Positions 1 through 5,879 of a stretch of DNA of 6,030 nucleotides are shown here, in pieces. This stretch comes from Streptomycetaceae bacterium (GTDB lineage Bacteria > Actinomycetota > Actinomycetes > Nanopelagicales > Nanopelagicaceae). Under the pieces are notes generated by a model. That model did not search any database, was not told the origin of the DNA, and worked only from the letters and a program-made list of their open reading frames with translations. Position numbers and translations under genes: made by a program. Position 1 is the first letter of the stretch. Every line of letters begins with the position of its first letter. The stretch lies in the NCBI GenBank assembly GCA_027490415.1, contig JAIXYD010000149.1, forward strand, positions 1-6,030, given 5' to 3'.

Positions 1-28
1 GCGTTCATATGAGGGATTCCTGCGCTAA
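1..28 (+). CDS. secY: SecY preprotein translocase subunit, C-terminal end only (partial)
   Basis: Reading from base 2, the codons give R-S-Y-E-G-F-L-R and then TAA at 26-28. A terminus of the form [NS]-Y-E-G-F-L-[KR] is what I know from actinobacterial SecY, the membrane channel of the Sec export pathway, and secY normally sits directly before adk in this phylum. The stop codon overlaps the adk start by one base (TAATG), which suggests translational coupling. Only eight codons are visible, so the identification rests on this short match plus gene order. Confidence 0.75.
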
Positions 29-660
29 TGAGATTAGTCCTGGTTGGACCACCAGGTGCTGGCAAGGGAACACAAGCAGCTTTTCTCTCAGCACATTACT
101 CAATTCCACATATCTCTACAGGCGATATCTTTCGCGCAAATATGAAGGCGGGAACACCGCTAGGACTTGAGGCGAAAGCTTTTGTTGATCGTGGCGAACT
201 CGTAAGTGATGAGATCACCAATGCAATGGTTCGTGCACGTCTTGAAGAATCAGATGCAGAGAATGGATTCTTGCTCGATGGATGGCCGCGTAATGTTTCA
301 CAGGCAGAGGTCCTCCGCGCGATCATGGCTGAGAAGAAAACTCCACTCAATGCAGTTCTCGAATTCTCAATTCCATCTGAAGAGATCATCGCTCGACTTT
401 CATCTCGTATGACATGTCGCGAATGTGGAAAGCCTGCTGAGGCAGGATCCACAAACTGTCCTTCAGATGGTGGAGAGCTTTATCAGCGCGAAGACGATAA
501 GGCTGAAGTTATCGCGCGACGCCTTGCCGTCTATGAAGAGCAGACCGCGCCGATCATTCACTTCTACCGCACCGAAGGTTTATTGATCACAGTAAGTGCT
601 GTTGGCGAAGTCTCTGAAATTACACATCGCGCAATTGATGCACTTAGCCGCGTTCAATAG
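28..660 (+). CDS. adk: Adenylate kinase
   Basis: This is a 210-residue adenylate kinase, which catalyses ATP + AMP <=> 2 ADP in the cytoplasm. The P-loop GPPGAGKGT is at residues 7-15, the AMP-binding segment STGDIFR at 30-36, and DGWPR at 84-88 (the family usually has DGFPR). The LID begins around R127 and carries C130-x2-C133, then C144-x2-D147. That matches the Cys3-Asp zinc site of Gram-positive kinases such as B. subtilis, but with a shorter stretch between the two pairs. The DD-K-x-EVIARR segment at 156-165 supplies the conserved LID-side arginines. The start follows the secY stop in TAATG. A weak GAGGGA lies 11 bases upstream, so coupling to secY is likely. The length is normal for the family, and map follows after 8 bases. 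Confidence 0.98.
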   Translation: MRLVLVGPPGAGKGTQAAFLSAHYSIPHISTGDIFRANMKAGTPLGLEAKAFVDRGELVSDEITNAMVRARLEESDAENGFLLDGWPRNVSQAEVLRAIMAEKKTPLNAVLEFSIPSEEIIARLSSRMTCRECGKPAEAGSTNCPSDGGELYQREDDKAEVIARRLAVYEEQTAPIIHFYRTEGLLITVSAVGEVSEITHRAIDALSRVQ

Positions 661-668
661 GAACGACT

Positions 669-1481
669 ATGGCAATACAGATCAAAACTCTCGATCAGCT
701 TAAGACTATGCGTCGAGCAGGTCTTCTTGTTGGTCAAACTCTTGATCTCCTTCGCCAATCAATCAAGGTCGGAATGCGAACCGATGCACTCGACGCAATT
801 GCGGCGGCAAATATTAAGCGCGGTGGCGGATCATCTAATTTTCTGGGATATCACGGATACCCAGCAACAATTTGCATCTCAATTAACGATGAAATTGTTC
901 ATGGCATTCCAGGAGATCGCATTATTGAAGATGGAGATGTTGTCTCAATTGATTGCGGTGCAATTATCGATGGTTGGCATGGAGATGCAGCGTTTTCTTA
1001 CGGAGTAGGAAGTGTTGATCCAGCCGATCAGAAGATGATGGATGTTTGCGAAGAATCTATGTGGCGCGGATTTGCTGCAGCAAAAGTTGGTGGTCGTTTA
1101 ACTGATATCAGCCACGCAATTGGAAGTTACATTGATTCACAAGGCAAGTACGGAATTTTGGCTGAGTATGGTGGGCACGGAATCGGCACCGAGATGCACC
1201 AAGAACCTCACGTTCTTAACTTTGGAAAGCCCGGCAATGGCCCAGAACTCGTCCCGGGGTTGGCTCTGGCAATTGAACCGATGATCACGCGTGGGACCGC
1301 AAAAACTCATGTTTTGAAAGATGAGTGGACTGTTGTTTCAAATGACCACTCGCGTGGAGCCCACTTTGAAAATTCATTTGTTCTACTTCCCGATGGCAAG
1401 CCATTTGTGCTCACCGCAATCGATGGTGGTCGTGAAAAGCTAGCAAGCCTTGGCGTGGAGATATCAGACTTACTAGATTAA
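669..1481 (+). CDS. map: Type I methionine aminopeptidase
   Basis: This 270-residue cytoplasmic metalloprotease removes the initiator methionine from nascent proteins. All five metal ligands of the pita-bread fold are visible: D95 (in SIDCG), D106 (in WHGDAA), H170 (in GGHGIG), E203 (in IEPM) and E234 (in HFENS). The catalytic histidines are also present: H78 (NDEIVHGIP) and H177 (EMHQEPHV). These correspond closely to E. coli MetAP H79, D97, D108, H171, E204, E235 and H178. There is no N-terminal SH3-binding or zinc-finger extension, so it is the short form. AGGAA at 659-663 lies 5 bases before the ATG and overlaps the adk stop. In most actinobacteria infA follows; here a sigma-factor gene does. 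Confidence 0.98.
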   Translation: MAIQIKTLDQLKTMRRAGLLVGQTLDLLRQSIKVGMRTDALDAIAAANIKRGGGSSNFLGYHGYPATICISINDEIVHGIPGDRIIEDGDVVSIDCGAIIDGWHGDAAFSYGVGSVDPADQKMMDVCEESMWRGFAAAKVGGRLTDISHAIGSYIDSQGKYGILAEYGGHGIGTEMHQEPHVLNFGKPGNGPELVPGLALAIEPMITRGTAKTHVLKDEWTVVSNDHSRGAHFENSFVLLPDGKPFVLTAIDGGREKLASLGVEISDLLD

Positions 1482-1505
1482 GAGCCACCCTCTAAGATAA
1501 ACCCG
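1470..1505 (+). promoter_or_regulatory. Candidate leaderless promoter of the sigma-factor gene
   Basis: A good -10 hexamer, TAAGAT, occupies 1493-1498 and fits the actinobacterial TANNNT consensus. Six bases separate it from the GTG at 1505, so transcription would start at or next to the first base of the start codon. TTACTA at 1470-1475, 17 bases upstream, is a poor -35 (3 of 6 matches to TTGACA). No Shine-Dalgarno sequence lies before the GTG, as expected for a leaderless message. The promoter overlaps the end of map. The transcription start is inferred, not seen. Confidence 0.55.
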
Positions 1506-2107
1506 TGAGCACGCGCGATCAGATCGAATTTACAATCTGGCTTCAAGAGAACCAGAAATCATTTCTGCGCGCTGCCAAAATGATCTGCTTCGATACCCAA
1601 AATGCGGAAGATGTACTCCAAGAGGCGCTTGCCGATGTCTTTAAGCGCTGGAGCAAGATTCGCGAACATGAAAATCCTGAAGCTTATTTGATGCGAGTTA
1701 TGGTCTCGCGCCACACAGATATGAGACGCAAGTGGTTGCGCAAGCAGCAAGAGAAAGAGACATCCTGGGATTTAGCCGATGATATTCGCCAACTTGTTGA
1801 CGAGAGCGAAGATGTCACACAGCGCCTCTTGGTTCAGGCAGCTCTGAAATCACTTTCCGCGGCTCAACGTGCAGTCCTTGTTCTCTACTTTGAACACGGA
1901 ATGAATTTGCGCGAGATTGCAAAGATTATGGAGATACCAATGGGAACTGCGGCATCTCACTTTGCGCGAGGGAAAGCGGCAGTTGCTGCATATGTGGAAT
2001 TAACTCCCGAGCTTGAGCGTTCTACAGGTAGAGAGCTCACGCAGAAAACTAAAGATGAGAACGAATTAGAAATCGTCGTAGCAGAGGTGGTGGAAAATAA
2101 TGAGTGA
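1505..2107 (+). CDS. ECF RNA polymerase sigma factor, SigE-family type
   Basis: This is a 200-residue group IV sigma factor that would direct RNA polymerase to a small regulon. Region 2 spans about residues 17-80: FLRAAKMICFD, then NAEDVLQEALADVFKRW (33-49, the core-binding and -10 recognition helices), then NPEAYLMRVMVSRHTDMRRKW. Region 4 spans about 113-161, with SLSAAQRAVLVLYFEHGMN followed by the helix-turn-helix LREIAKIMEIPMGTAASHFARG (135-156), which would contact the -35. The HFARGKAAVA ending is like the actinobacterial SigE family. Residues 162-200 form an acidic, probably flexible tail longer than usual. The start is GTG with no ribosome binding site, consistent with a leaderless message. 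The 3' end overlaps the next gene by 8 bases. No gene symbol can be assigned from sequence alone. Confidence 0.93.
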   Translation: MSTRDQIEFTIWLQENQKSFLRAAKMICFDTQNAEDVLQEALADVFKRWSKIREHENPEAYLMRVMVSRHTDMRRKWLRKQQEKETSWDLADDIRQLVDESEDVTQRLLVQAALKSLSAAQRAVLVLYFEHGMNLREIAKIMEIPMGTAASHFARGKAAVAAYVELTPELERSTGRELTQKTKDENELEIVVAEVVENNE

Positions 2108-2747
2108 TATCGATCCTCTGATTAAGCGCGAGATTCAATGGATGTCCCTCGGGCCACTTGAAAATGTTGATCTTGCACCTGTCATTATCGCTCGCGTTCG
2201 TCGCCAGCGAATCATGCGCGCTCTTACAGCTGTTCTTGGCGTTTTCGTAATCGGCCTTGCGAGTATTGGAATCTACGAACTCGTTCGCCCTGGAACTTCA
2301 ATTCAGAGTTCGAGTTCGACAGTGGACAGCGGCTCAAATGCTGTCACGCGTCCTGAGATTATTGGTCTCATCTCTGATTACCCAATCGACTGGGAGCCTT
2401 CAGTTGGTGACCTTGGTGCTATCAGTGGCGCCGGTGGACTCGGAGATACTCTCGGCGGATTAACTGCAGTCGGCTTAAAGATTTCGTGGGAGCGTTGCGG
2501 TGAGTTTCAGTGCCCGATCACATGGCAGATTTCATTTGAGAATCGAACCAAGGATCTGATCTCCACCTCTCCATCCCTAGCAATCTTCGCTGATCACACA
2601 CCGATGGTGAGTGATTCGCGCCCGACCGCCGTGCTGCCCGGGGGCTATGCAGAACTGGTCTACACCTTTGAGGAGTTCCAGTACTCGCTGATCCCAGAGA
2701 GCGAATTTGAATGGCAGTGGAACTGGTATCTCTCGCAGTCCCGATAA
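2100..2747 (+). CDS. Single-pass membrane protein, putative sigma-factor regulator (anti-sigma-like)
   Basis: I do not recognise a named family. The 215-residue protein has a cytoplasmic N-terminus of about 40 residues ending in a basic patch (ARVRRQRIMR, 31-40), one transmembrane helix at about 41-62, and a Ser-rich linker near 67-80. An exported domain of about 135 residues follows, with two cysteines (C133, C138) that could form a disulfide. The exported part (FENRTKDL, then VLPGGYAELVYTFEEF) reads like a beta-sandwich. The start codon lies inside the sigma gene (8-base ATGAGTGA overlap), and AGAGGTGG at 2083-2090 is a fair ribosome binding site. Overlap with an ECF gene is the classic arrangement for an anti-sigma partner. 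However, there is no HxxxCxxC zinc anti-sigma motif and the cytoplasmic part is short, so the role is inferred from context. Confidence 0.8.
   Translation: MSDIDPLIKREIQWMSLGPLENVDLAPVIIARVRRQRIMRALTAVLGVFVIGLASIGIYELVRPGTSIQSSSSTVDSGSNAVTRPEIIGLISDYPIDWEPSVGDLGAISGAGGLGDTLGGLTAVGLKISWERCGEFQCPITWQISFENRTKDLISTSPSLAIFADHTPMVSDSRPTAVLPGGYAELVYTFEEFQYSLIPESEFEWQWNWYLSQSR
2719..2747 (+). promoter_or_regulatory. Possible ECF-type promoter at the end of the membrane-protein gene
   Basis: GGAACT at 2719-2724 resembles the GGAAC -35 element of many ECF sigma factors. CGATAA at 2742-2747, 17 bases downstream, could be a -10. It would transcribe the two secreted-protein genes with a leader of about 120 bases. 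The GGAAC lies in coding sequence (Trp-Asn codons), and such short motifs recur by chance, so this is only a candidate. Confidence 0.2.
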
Positions 2748-2874
2748 GACAATGACCATACATTTCTCAAAACTTTACTCTGGCAGTGCATAAACGGGGG
2801 AGTTCCGAGCGGTGAGAGGGATAGAGCCAGGGATGGCTGACCCACAGATGTGGAGTTATTTTTCAGGGGGAAGT
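2748..2874 (+). promoter_or_regulatory. Structured leader region before the first secreted-protein gene
   Basis: This 127-base gap has no convincing gene. It contains CATAAACGGGGG at 2789-2800, which matches 10 of 12 bases of a segment upstream of the presumed infA (5921-5932). An inverted repeat at 2825-2838 (AGCCA, loop GGGA, TGGCT) can be extended by GGG 2818-2820 pairing with CCC 2841-2843 across an internal loop. A second dyad at 2842-2853 (CCACA-GA-TGTGG) shares bases with that outer pairing, so the two structures compete. A T-rich run, TTATTTTTC, follows at 2856-2864, and then the ribosome binding site AGGGGG at 2865-2870. It could be a folded 5' leader, a weak attenuator or an operator. 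I could not match it to a known riboswitch class. Confidence 0.4.
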
Positions 2875-2961
2875 ATGAAAAAGAGAGTGATTGCAGGGGC
2901 AAGCGCCTTTGCTTTAATTGCGAGTCTTCTTGCAAGCATTGCACCTGTTGCAAACGCCGCC
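2875..2961 (+). other. Signal peptide of secreted paralog 1
   Basis: Residues 1-29: a basic start (KKR), a long Ala/Leu/Ile core, and a small-residue cleavage motif A-N-A around residues 27-29. It is of the Sec signal peptidase I type. There is no lipobox cysteine and no twin arginine. Confidence 0.85.
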
Positions 2962-4149
2962 ATCAATGTGCCAAAGAGCTCGTGGCCAGTTTGTTCACAG
3001 TCACGGACTGTTTACTGTGTGGAGTCAGTTTCAGTAACGGGCGTTTCTGGCGTTCCAATTGCATTGACGTGGGTTGCAGATGGTCTAGCTAGCACTCCGG
3101 TCGATACCGCCACAGTCAGCTCTGATTCTGCGACAGCAACAACTGAAACATCGACCGCAAATGCGCCAGTATCCTCGATTCCATCTCTTTCGACAGGTCG
3201 CGCACTTTCTGGTCGATGGACCACTCCAGATTGGTCTGCTGAAGGACTTGATTCACTTGGTTACAGTGGGCTTTTTGTGGATGCAAAGACTGCGAATCCT
3301 TTCGTTAATCACATCTTCATAAACGTTCTTCCAACAATTACATCAACTTCAAATAAGGTGAGTCTGGCAACTAAGCCAGGAAACTCTGGTTTCACAGCTG
3401 ATCTAGATAGCGACCTCACAATTGAAGTGAAGGTAAAGACTGGCGAAGTAAAGCCAGGAGTTTTGGTTGGAGTAGGCACCAACTTTACGGGTGATTACAG
3501 CACTACAAATAGTCAATCAACAATCAAATTTGGTGGTAGCCCAGTTGCGGTTCCATTGGCAGGAAAATCAGCCGATTGTAGCGGCGAGACGGGCGTAGCT
3601 CGAGCGATCGTTGTTCAACTTCAAGCAATCCTCTTCATCAATAATGAAGGACAGTCTGCTTTCGGAGTGGATGGTTTGACCGGAGATATGGTTGTTTCTT
3701 CTAACGGAGTCTGCGATCTCAGCACTCCTGTATGGAATGCAGAAGATAAAGAATTTACCTTCACAGCAGCGGCGCCACACTTTGCTCCTGATGGAACAAC
3801 GCTGAATTACGGTTTCTACAAAGCAGTAATTCCAGCAGCCGATGCGAAGCTTCTATGGGGGCTTGAAAACGCTAACGATGCTGTCAAAGCTCTTAATGTT
3901 CAAATCATTACAGCTGTGAATGAGGGAAACAATTTAGTATCAACAATCGGAGTCAGAAATGGCAAGATCATCGTTGACATATCTGGTTTCCACTACTCAC
4001 GCCCTAAGCTAAAAATCTCATTGAAAAAAGATTGGAAGCCGGTCACTAAAATGCTCAACAAGACTACGATAACCTGCACGATGGGTAAGTCGGTCAAGAA
4101 GATCACGGCCGTGAAGCCAATGTGCCCGAGGGGATATAAGAAGAAGTAA
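2875..4149 (+). CDS. Large secreted protein with two-cysteine basic C-terminal tail (paralog 1)
   Basis: I do not recognise a named function. The ATG at 2875 gives 424 residues. It is preferred over an in-frame GTG at 2812 because AGGGGG lies just upstream and the protein then opens directly with a signal peptide: MKKR, a hydrophobic core at about 5-23, and cleavage near PVANA at 29. The mature part has six cysteines, probably three pairs: C40-x7-C48 followed by VES, C235/C280, and C401/C417 in the tail. Landmarks in order are LSTG 105-108 with W115-x-x-P118, IFINVLP 147-153, SPVAVP 222-227, APH 300-302 and GFHYSRP 371-377, then a basic tail with ITC 399-401 and CPRGYKKK 417-424. No catalytic motif, transmembrane anchor or LPXTG is visible. 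The protein is rich in Ser, Thr and Val and probably beta-rich. It shares these landmarks with the next gene, 2 bases away. Confidence 0.88.
   Translation: MKKRVIAGASAFALIASLLASIAPVANAAINVPKSSWPVCSQSRTVYCVESVSVTGVSGVPIALTWVADGLASTPVDTATVSSDSATATTETSTANAPVSSIPSLSTGRALSGRWTTPDWSAEGLDSLGYSGLFVDAKTANPFVNHIFINVLPTITSTSNKVSLATKPGNSGFTADLDSDLTIEVKVKTGEVKPGVLVGVGTNFTGDYSTTNSQSTIKFGGSPVAVPLAGKSADCSGETGVARAIVVQLQAILFINNEGQSAFGVDGLTGDMVVSSNGVCDLSTPVWNAEDKEFTFTAAAPHFAPDGTTLNYGFYKAVIPAADAKLLWGLENANDAVKALNVQIITAVNEGNNLVSTIGVRNGKIIVDISGFHYSRPKLKISLKKDWKPVTKMLNKTTITCTMGKSVKKITAVKPMCPRGYKKK
4060..4146 (+). other. Basic two-cysteine C-terminal tail, paralog 1
   Basis: Residues 396-424 hold ITC, a basic stretch, VKKITAV, then P-x-CP-x-GY-KKK, with 15 residues between the cysteines. 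The same pattern closes the next protein. It looks like a modular terminal tag or a small disulfide-closed domain, perhaps for binding an acidic cell-surface polymer. That role is inferred only from its charge and position. Confidence 0.7.
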
Positions 4150-4151
4150 TT

Positions 4152-4223
4152 ATGAGAAAACTGATTTCGGCGCTACTGGGGGGAGTGTTTCTCTTTACCG
4201 CACTCTCTCCGGTAAATGCCGCC
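4152..4223 (+). other. Signal peptide of secreted paralog 2
   Basis: Residues 1-24: MRK, a hydrophobic stretch of about 15 residues (LISALLGGVFLFTAL), then a V-N-A-A cleavage region. It is a Sec signal peptidase I type with no lipobox. Confidence 0.85.
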
Positions 4224-5879
4224 GAAGTTCCAGATGAATGGTGGACTCCATCTGCATCTCCGCAAGGAGAGGGGTGGCGTTCGCTCTTTGTATCTGACAA
4301 TTCAACGCTTAATCGAGAGCCATCGCGACTCTTGGCTCGCAACGCAGTCCAAGCTGGTACGCCCGGCCCAGAGTTTCACTGTGCGACAGTTGACGCTCCA
4401 AAATGCATCGAACTTAACAACATCGCTGCTCAGGCATTCTTACAACCTTGCTCAGTTGAAATACCAACCAACTGCATCGAAAGCTTTTATGCGACCAATC
4501 AATTTGGCATTCGAGTAGAGGCGGTAAATCCGACTCCATATCCTGCCTATGCGCCATGGGATTTTAAAGGCAATGATGCGATAAATCTTCCGACTGGTGG
4601 CGCACCGACCATCTGGGATATTCCCGGTGCAACACATGGTGGATCAGGAAGTTCATATATTCTCCAAGCATTTACAAACAGTTTTCTTGAAAAGAAGCCT
4701 AATCAAAAGGTGACGAACGAAAAGTTTCAGATGAATTCGATGATCGTCAACGTCACGCCAATCAATCTCGTTAATGGTCGTTATGTGCGACAGATTGCAC
4801 AGGACGCAACCGATTCCTCACCCGGTACCAATAAAGGTGTTCGTCATGATTCCATTGACGAGTGGCGATACTGCGCAATGATTGACAACGGCAGCTGCGC
4901 CAAGCGTCAAGCATTTCCAGAGGGCTACACCTTCGGCGTTAAAATTCGACTACAACAAAAGTTATCCGGTTGGCTGCATGGCCGAATCTATAATCCAGAT
5001 GTCAGTATCTCTGCAGGGTATAACCAAGAGCAGGTAATCGAAGTATCTGCATCCCCGGTTTCGGTACCAGTGGTTGGTGAATGGTATCGATGGGAGAACC
5101 TCACTCCTGAAATTCAAAAGTACATTCTTGATGGCAAAGTACTAGGCGGTCAGGGACAGCACAATACAAAATCACTTGCGACCGGAAATTTTCAGGAGAT
5201 AATTTCGACGTCCGGAAAGAATTCAATGGAGACGCTTGCTCTTTGGATCCCTCAAATTAAAGATAAAGCGAGTGCAACGCAATCTACGTGGACTTTTTAC
5301 ACACTTCCACGATGGGAGCTATCTAATTCAAATACATGTATAAAGGATGCAGATGATCTCGTCGGCTTTGTAACAACAAACGCCGCTGCATATTCAGCAG
5401 GACCTCCGGCGTTTAATAGCGAACTGCAGTCACTTGATTACAAAGTGATTGCCCCGCACCACACTGCTAAAGGTGAGGTCTTTAGAGGTACATACGATCT
5501 AAAGATTCGCGCCAGCGTTGCACGCTGCATTTACGGATTCAATGAAAGTCCGATTCAGGGCAGTATTTCCATTCTCGCCGAAGATGGCTCGATGCAGGTG
5601 GCAACTCAGACCATCAATGAATCAAAGGGTTGGTTGAGTCTTTCCGCAAATGGCTTTACATATTCATCTCCAACCATCTCCGCAAAGCTCACGCAGAAAG
5701 CTCCTGAGCCGGTGGTAGTTGCCCCAGCTGCGAGCCCGACCCCAACCCCGACGGCAAAGGCTGCGCCGGCTAAGAAAGTCTCCACAATCACCTGTCGAAA
5801 GGTCACCAAGACAAAGGTCGTGAAGAAAGTCACCGCGGTCAGCCCTAAATGCCCATCCGGCTACCGAAAGAGCGCCTGA
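4152..5879 (+). CDS. Large secreted multi-domain protein with two-cysteine basic C-terminal tail (paralog 2)
   Basis: Function is unknown. The protein has 575 residues. The signal peptide covers residues 1-24 (MRK, hydrophobic core, cleavage near PVNAA). Ten cysteines fall into five likely pairs: C77/C85, C100/C108 and C241/C249 are each C-x7-C, with C396/C459 and the tail pair C548/C567. Landmarks shared in order with the preceding protein are C-x7-C-IES (100-111), LPTG 146-149 with W155-x-x-P158, MIVNVTP 197-203, SPVSVP 301-306, APH 434-436 and GFTYSSP 501-507. A Pro/Ala/Thr linker at about 516-542 leads to the tail. Compared with paralog 1 it has an extra N-terminal segment, a longer middle and the linker. 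No enzyme motif or membrane anchor is seen. It starts 2 bases after the upstream stop; AAGAAG at 4140-4145 is a modest ribosome binding site, so coupling is likely. Confidence 0.9.
   Translation: MRKLISALLGGVFLFTALSPVNAAEVPDEWWTPSASPQGEGWRSLFVSDNSTLNREPSRLLARNAVQAGTPGPEFHCATVDAPKCIELNNIAAQAFLQPCSVEIPTNCIESFYATNQFGIRVEAVNPTPYPAYAPWDFKGNDAINLPTGGAPTIWDIPGATHGGSGSSYILQAFTNSFLEKKPNQKVTNEKFQMNSMIVNVTPINLVNGRYVRQIAQDATDSSPGTNKGVRHDSIDEWRYCAMIDNGSCAKRQAFPEGYTFGVKIRLQQKLSGWLHGRIYNPDVSISAGYNQEQVIEVSASPVSVPVVGEWYRWENLTPEIQKYILDGKVLGGQGQHNTKSLATGNFQEIISTSGKNSMETLALWIPQIKDKASATQSTWTFYTLPRWELSNSNTCIKDADDLVGFVTTNAAAYSAGPPAFNSELQSLDYKVIAPHHTAKGEVFRGTYDLKIRASVARCIYGFNESPIQGSISILAEDGSMQVATQTINESKGWLSLSANGFTYSSPTISAKLTQKAPEPVVVAPAASPTPTPTAKAAPAKKVSTITCRKVTKTKVVKKVTAVSPKCPSGYRKSA
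5697..5777 (+). other. Pro/Ala/Thr-rich linker in secreted paralog 2
   Basis: Residues about 516-542 are low-complexity (PEPVVVAPAA, then SPTPTPT and AKAAPAKK) and probably disordered. They separate the folded part from the C-terminal tail. Such linkers often span the cell wall or space a binding module. Paralog 1 lacks it. Confidence 0.75.
5781..5876 (+). other. Basic two-cysteine C-terminal tail, paralog 2
   Basis: Residues 544-575 hold TITC, a Lys/Thr/Val stretch, VKKVTAV, then P-x-CP-x-GY-RK. Eighteen residues separate the cysteines, against 15 in paralog 1. The tail sits after a flexible linker, which supports its being a separate module. Confidence 0.7.

Noticed and set aside
96..452. 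118-codon open frame on the minus strand inside adk
   Set aside because: It lies wholly within a certain gene, has no recognisable domain, and is explained by the codon bias of adk.
2842..2864. Rho-independent terminator (CCACA-GA-TGTGG followed by T-rich sequence)
   Set aside because: The stem has at most 4-5 pairs, the loop is very small, and the T-run is separated and interrupted. It sits immediately before the ribosome binding site, so at most it is a weak attenuator.
2812..2874. In-frame upstream GTG start extending secreted paralog 1 by 21 residues
   Set aside because: The extension would place a non-signal sequence before an evident signal peptide, and the ATG at 2875 has a strong AGGGGG site immediately upstream. 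The upstream region also looks like a folded leader.
2660..2953. Minus-strand open frames crossing the end of the membrane-protein gene and the leader (also 2518-2763 and 2577-2759)
   Set aside because: They are low-complexity, Ser/Leu-rich translations with no domain, and they overlap real genes on the other strand. The 2748-2874 gap does not need an antisense gene to explain it.
4216..4518. 100-codon +strand frame inside paralog 2 and similar alternate frames inside adk, map and the membrane-protein gene
   Set aside because: They are out-of-frame shadows of confident genes, with no ribosome binding site and no recognisable motifs.
5606..5833. 75-codon minus-strand frame rich in Ala, Val and Gly that looks like a membrane segment
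   Set aside because: The hydrophobic run is the reverse reading of the Pro/Ala-rich linker and Lys-rich tail of paralog 2, a typical artefact.
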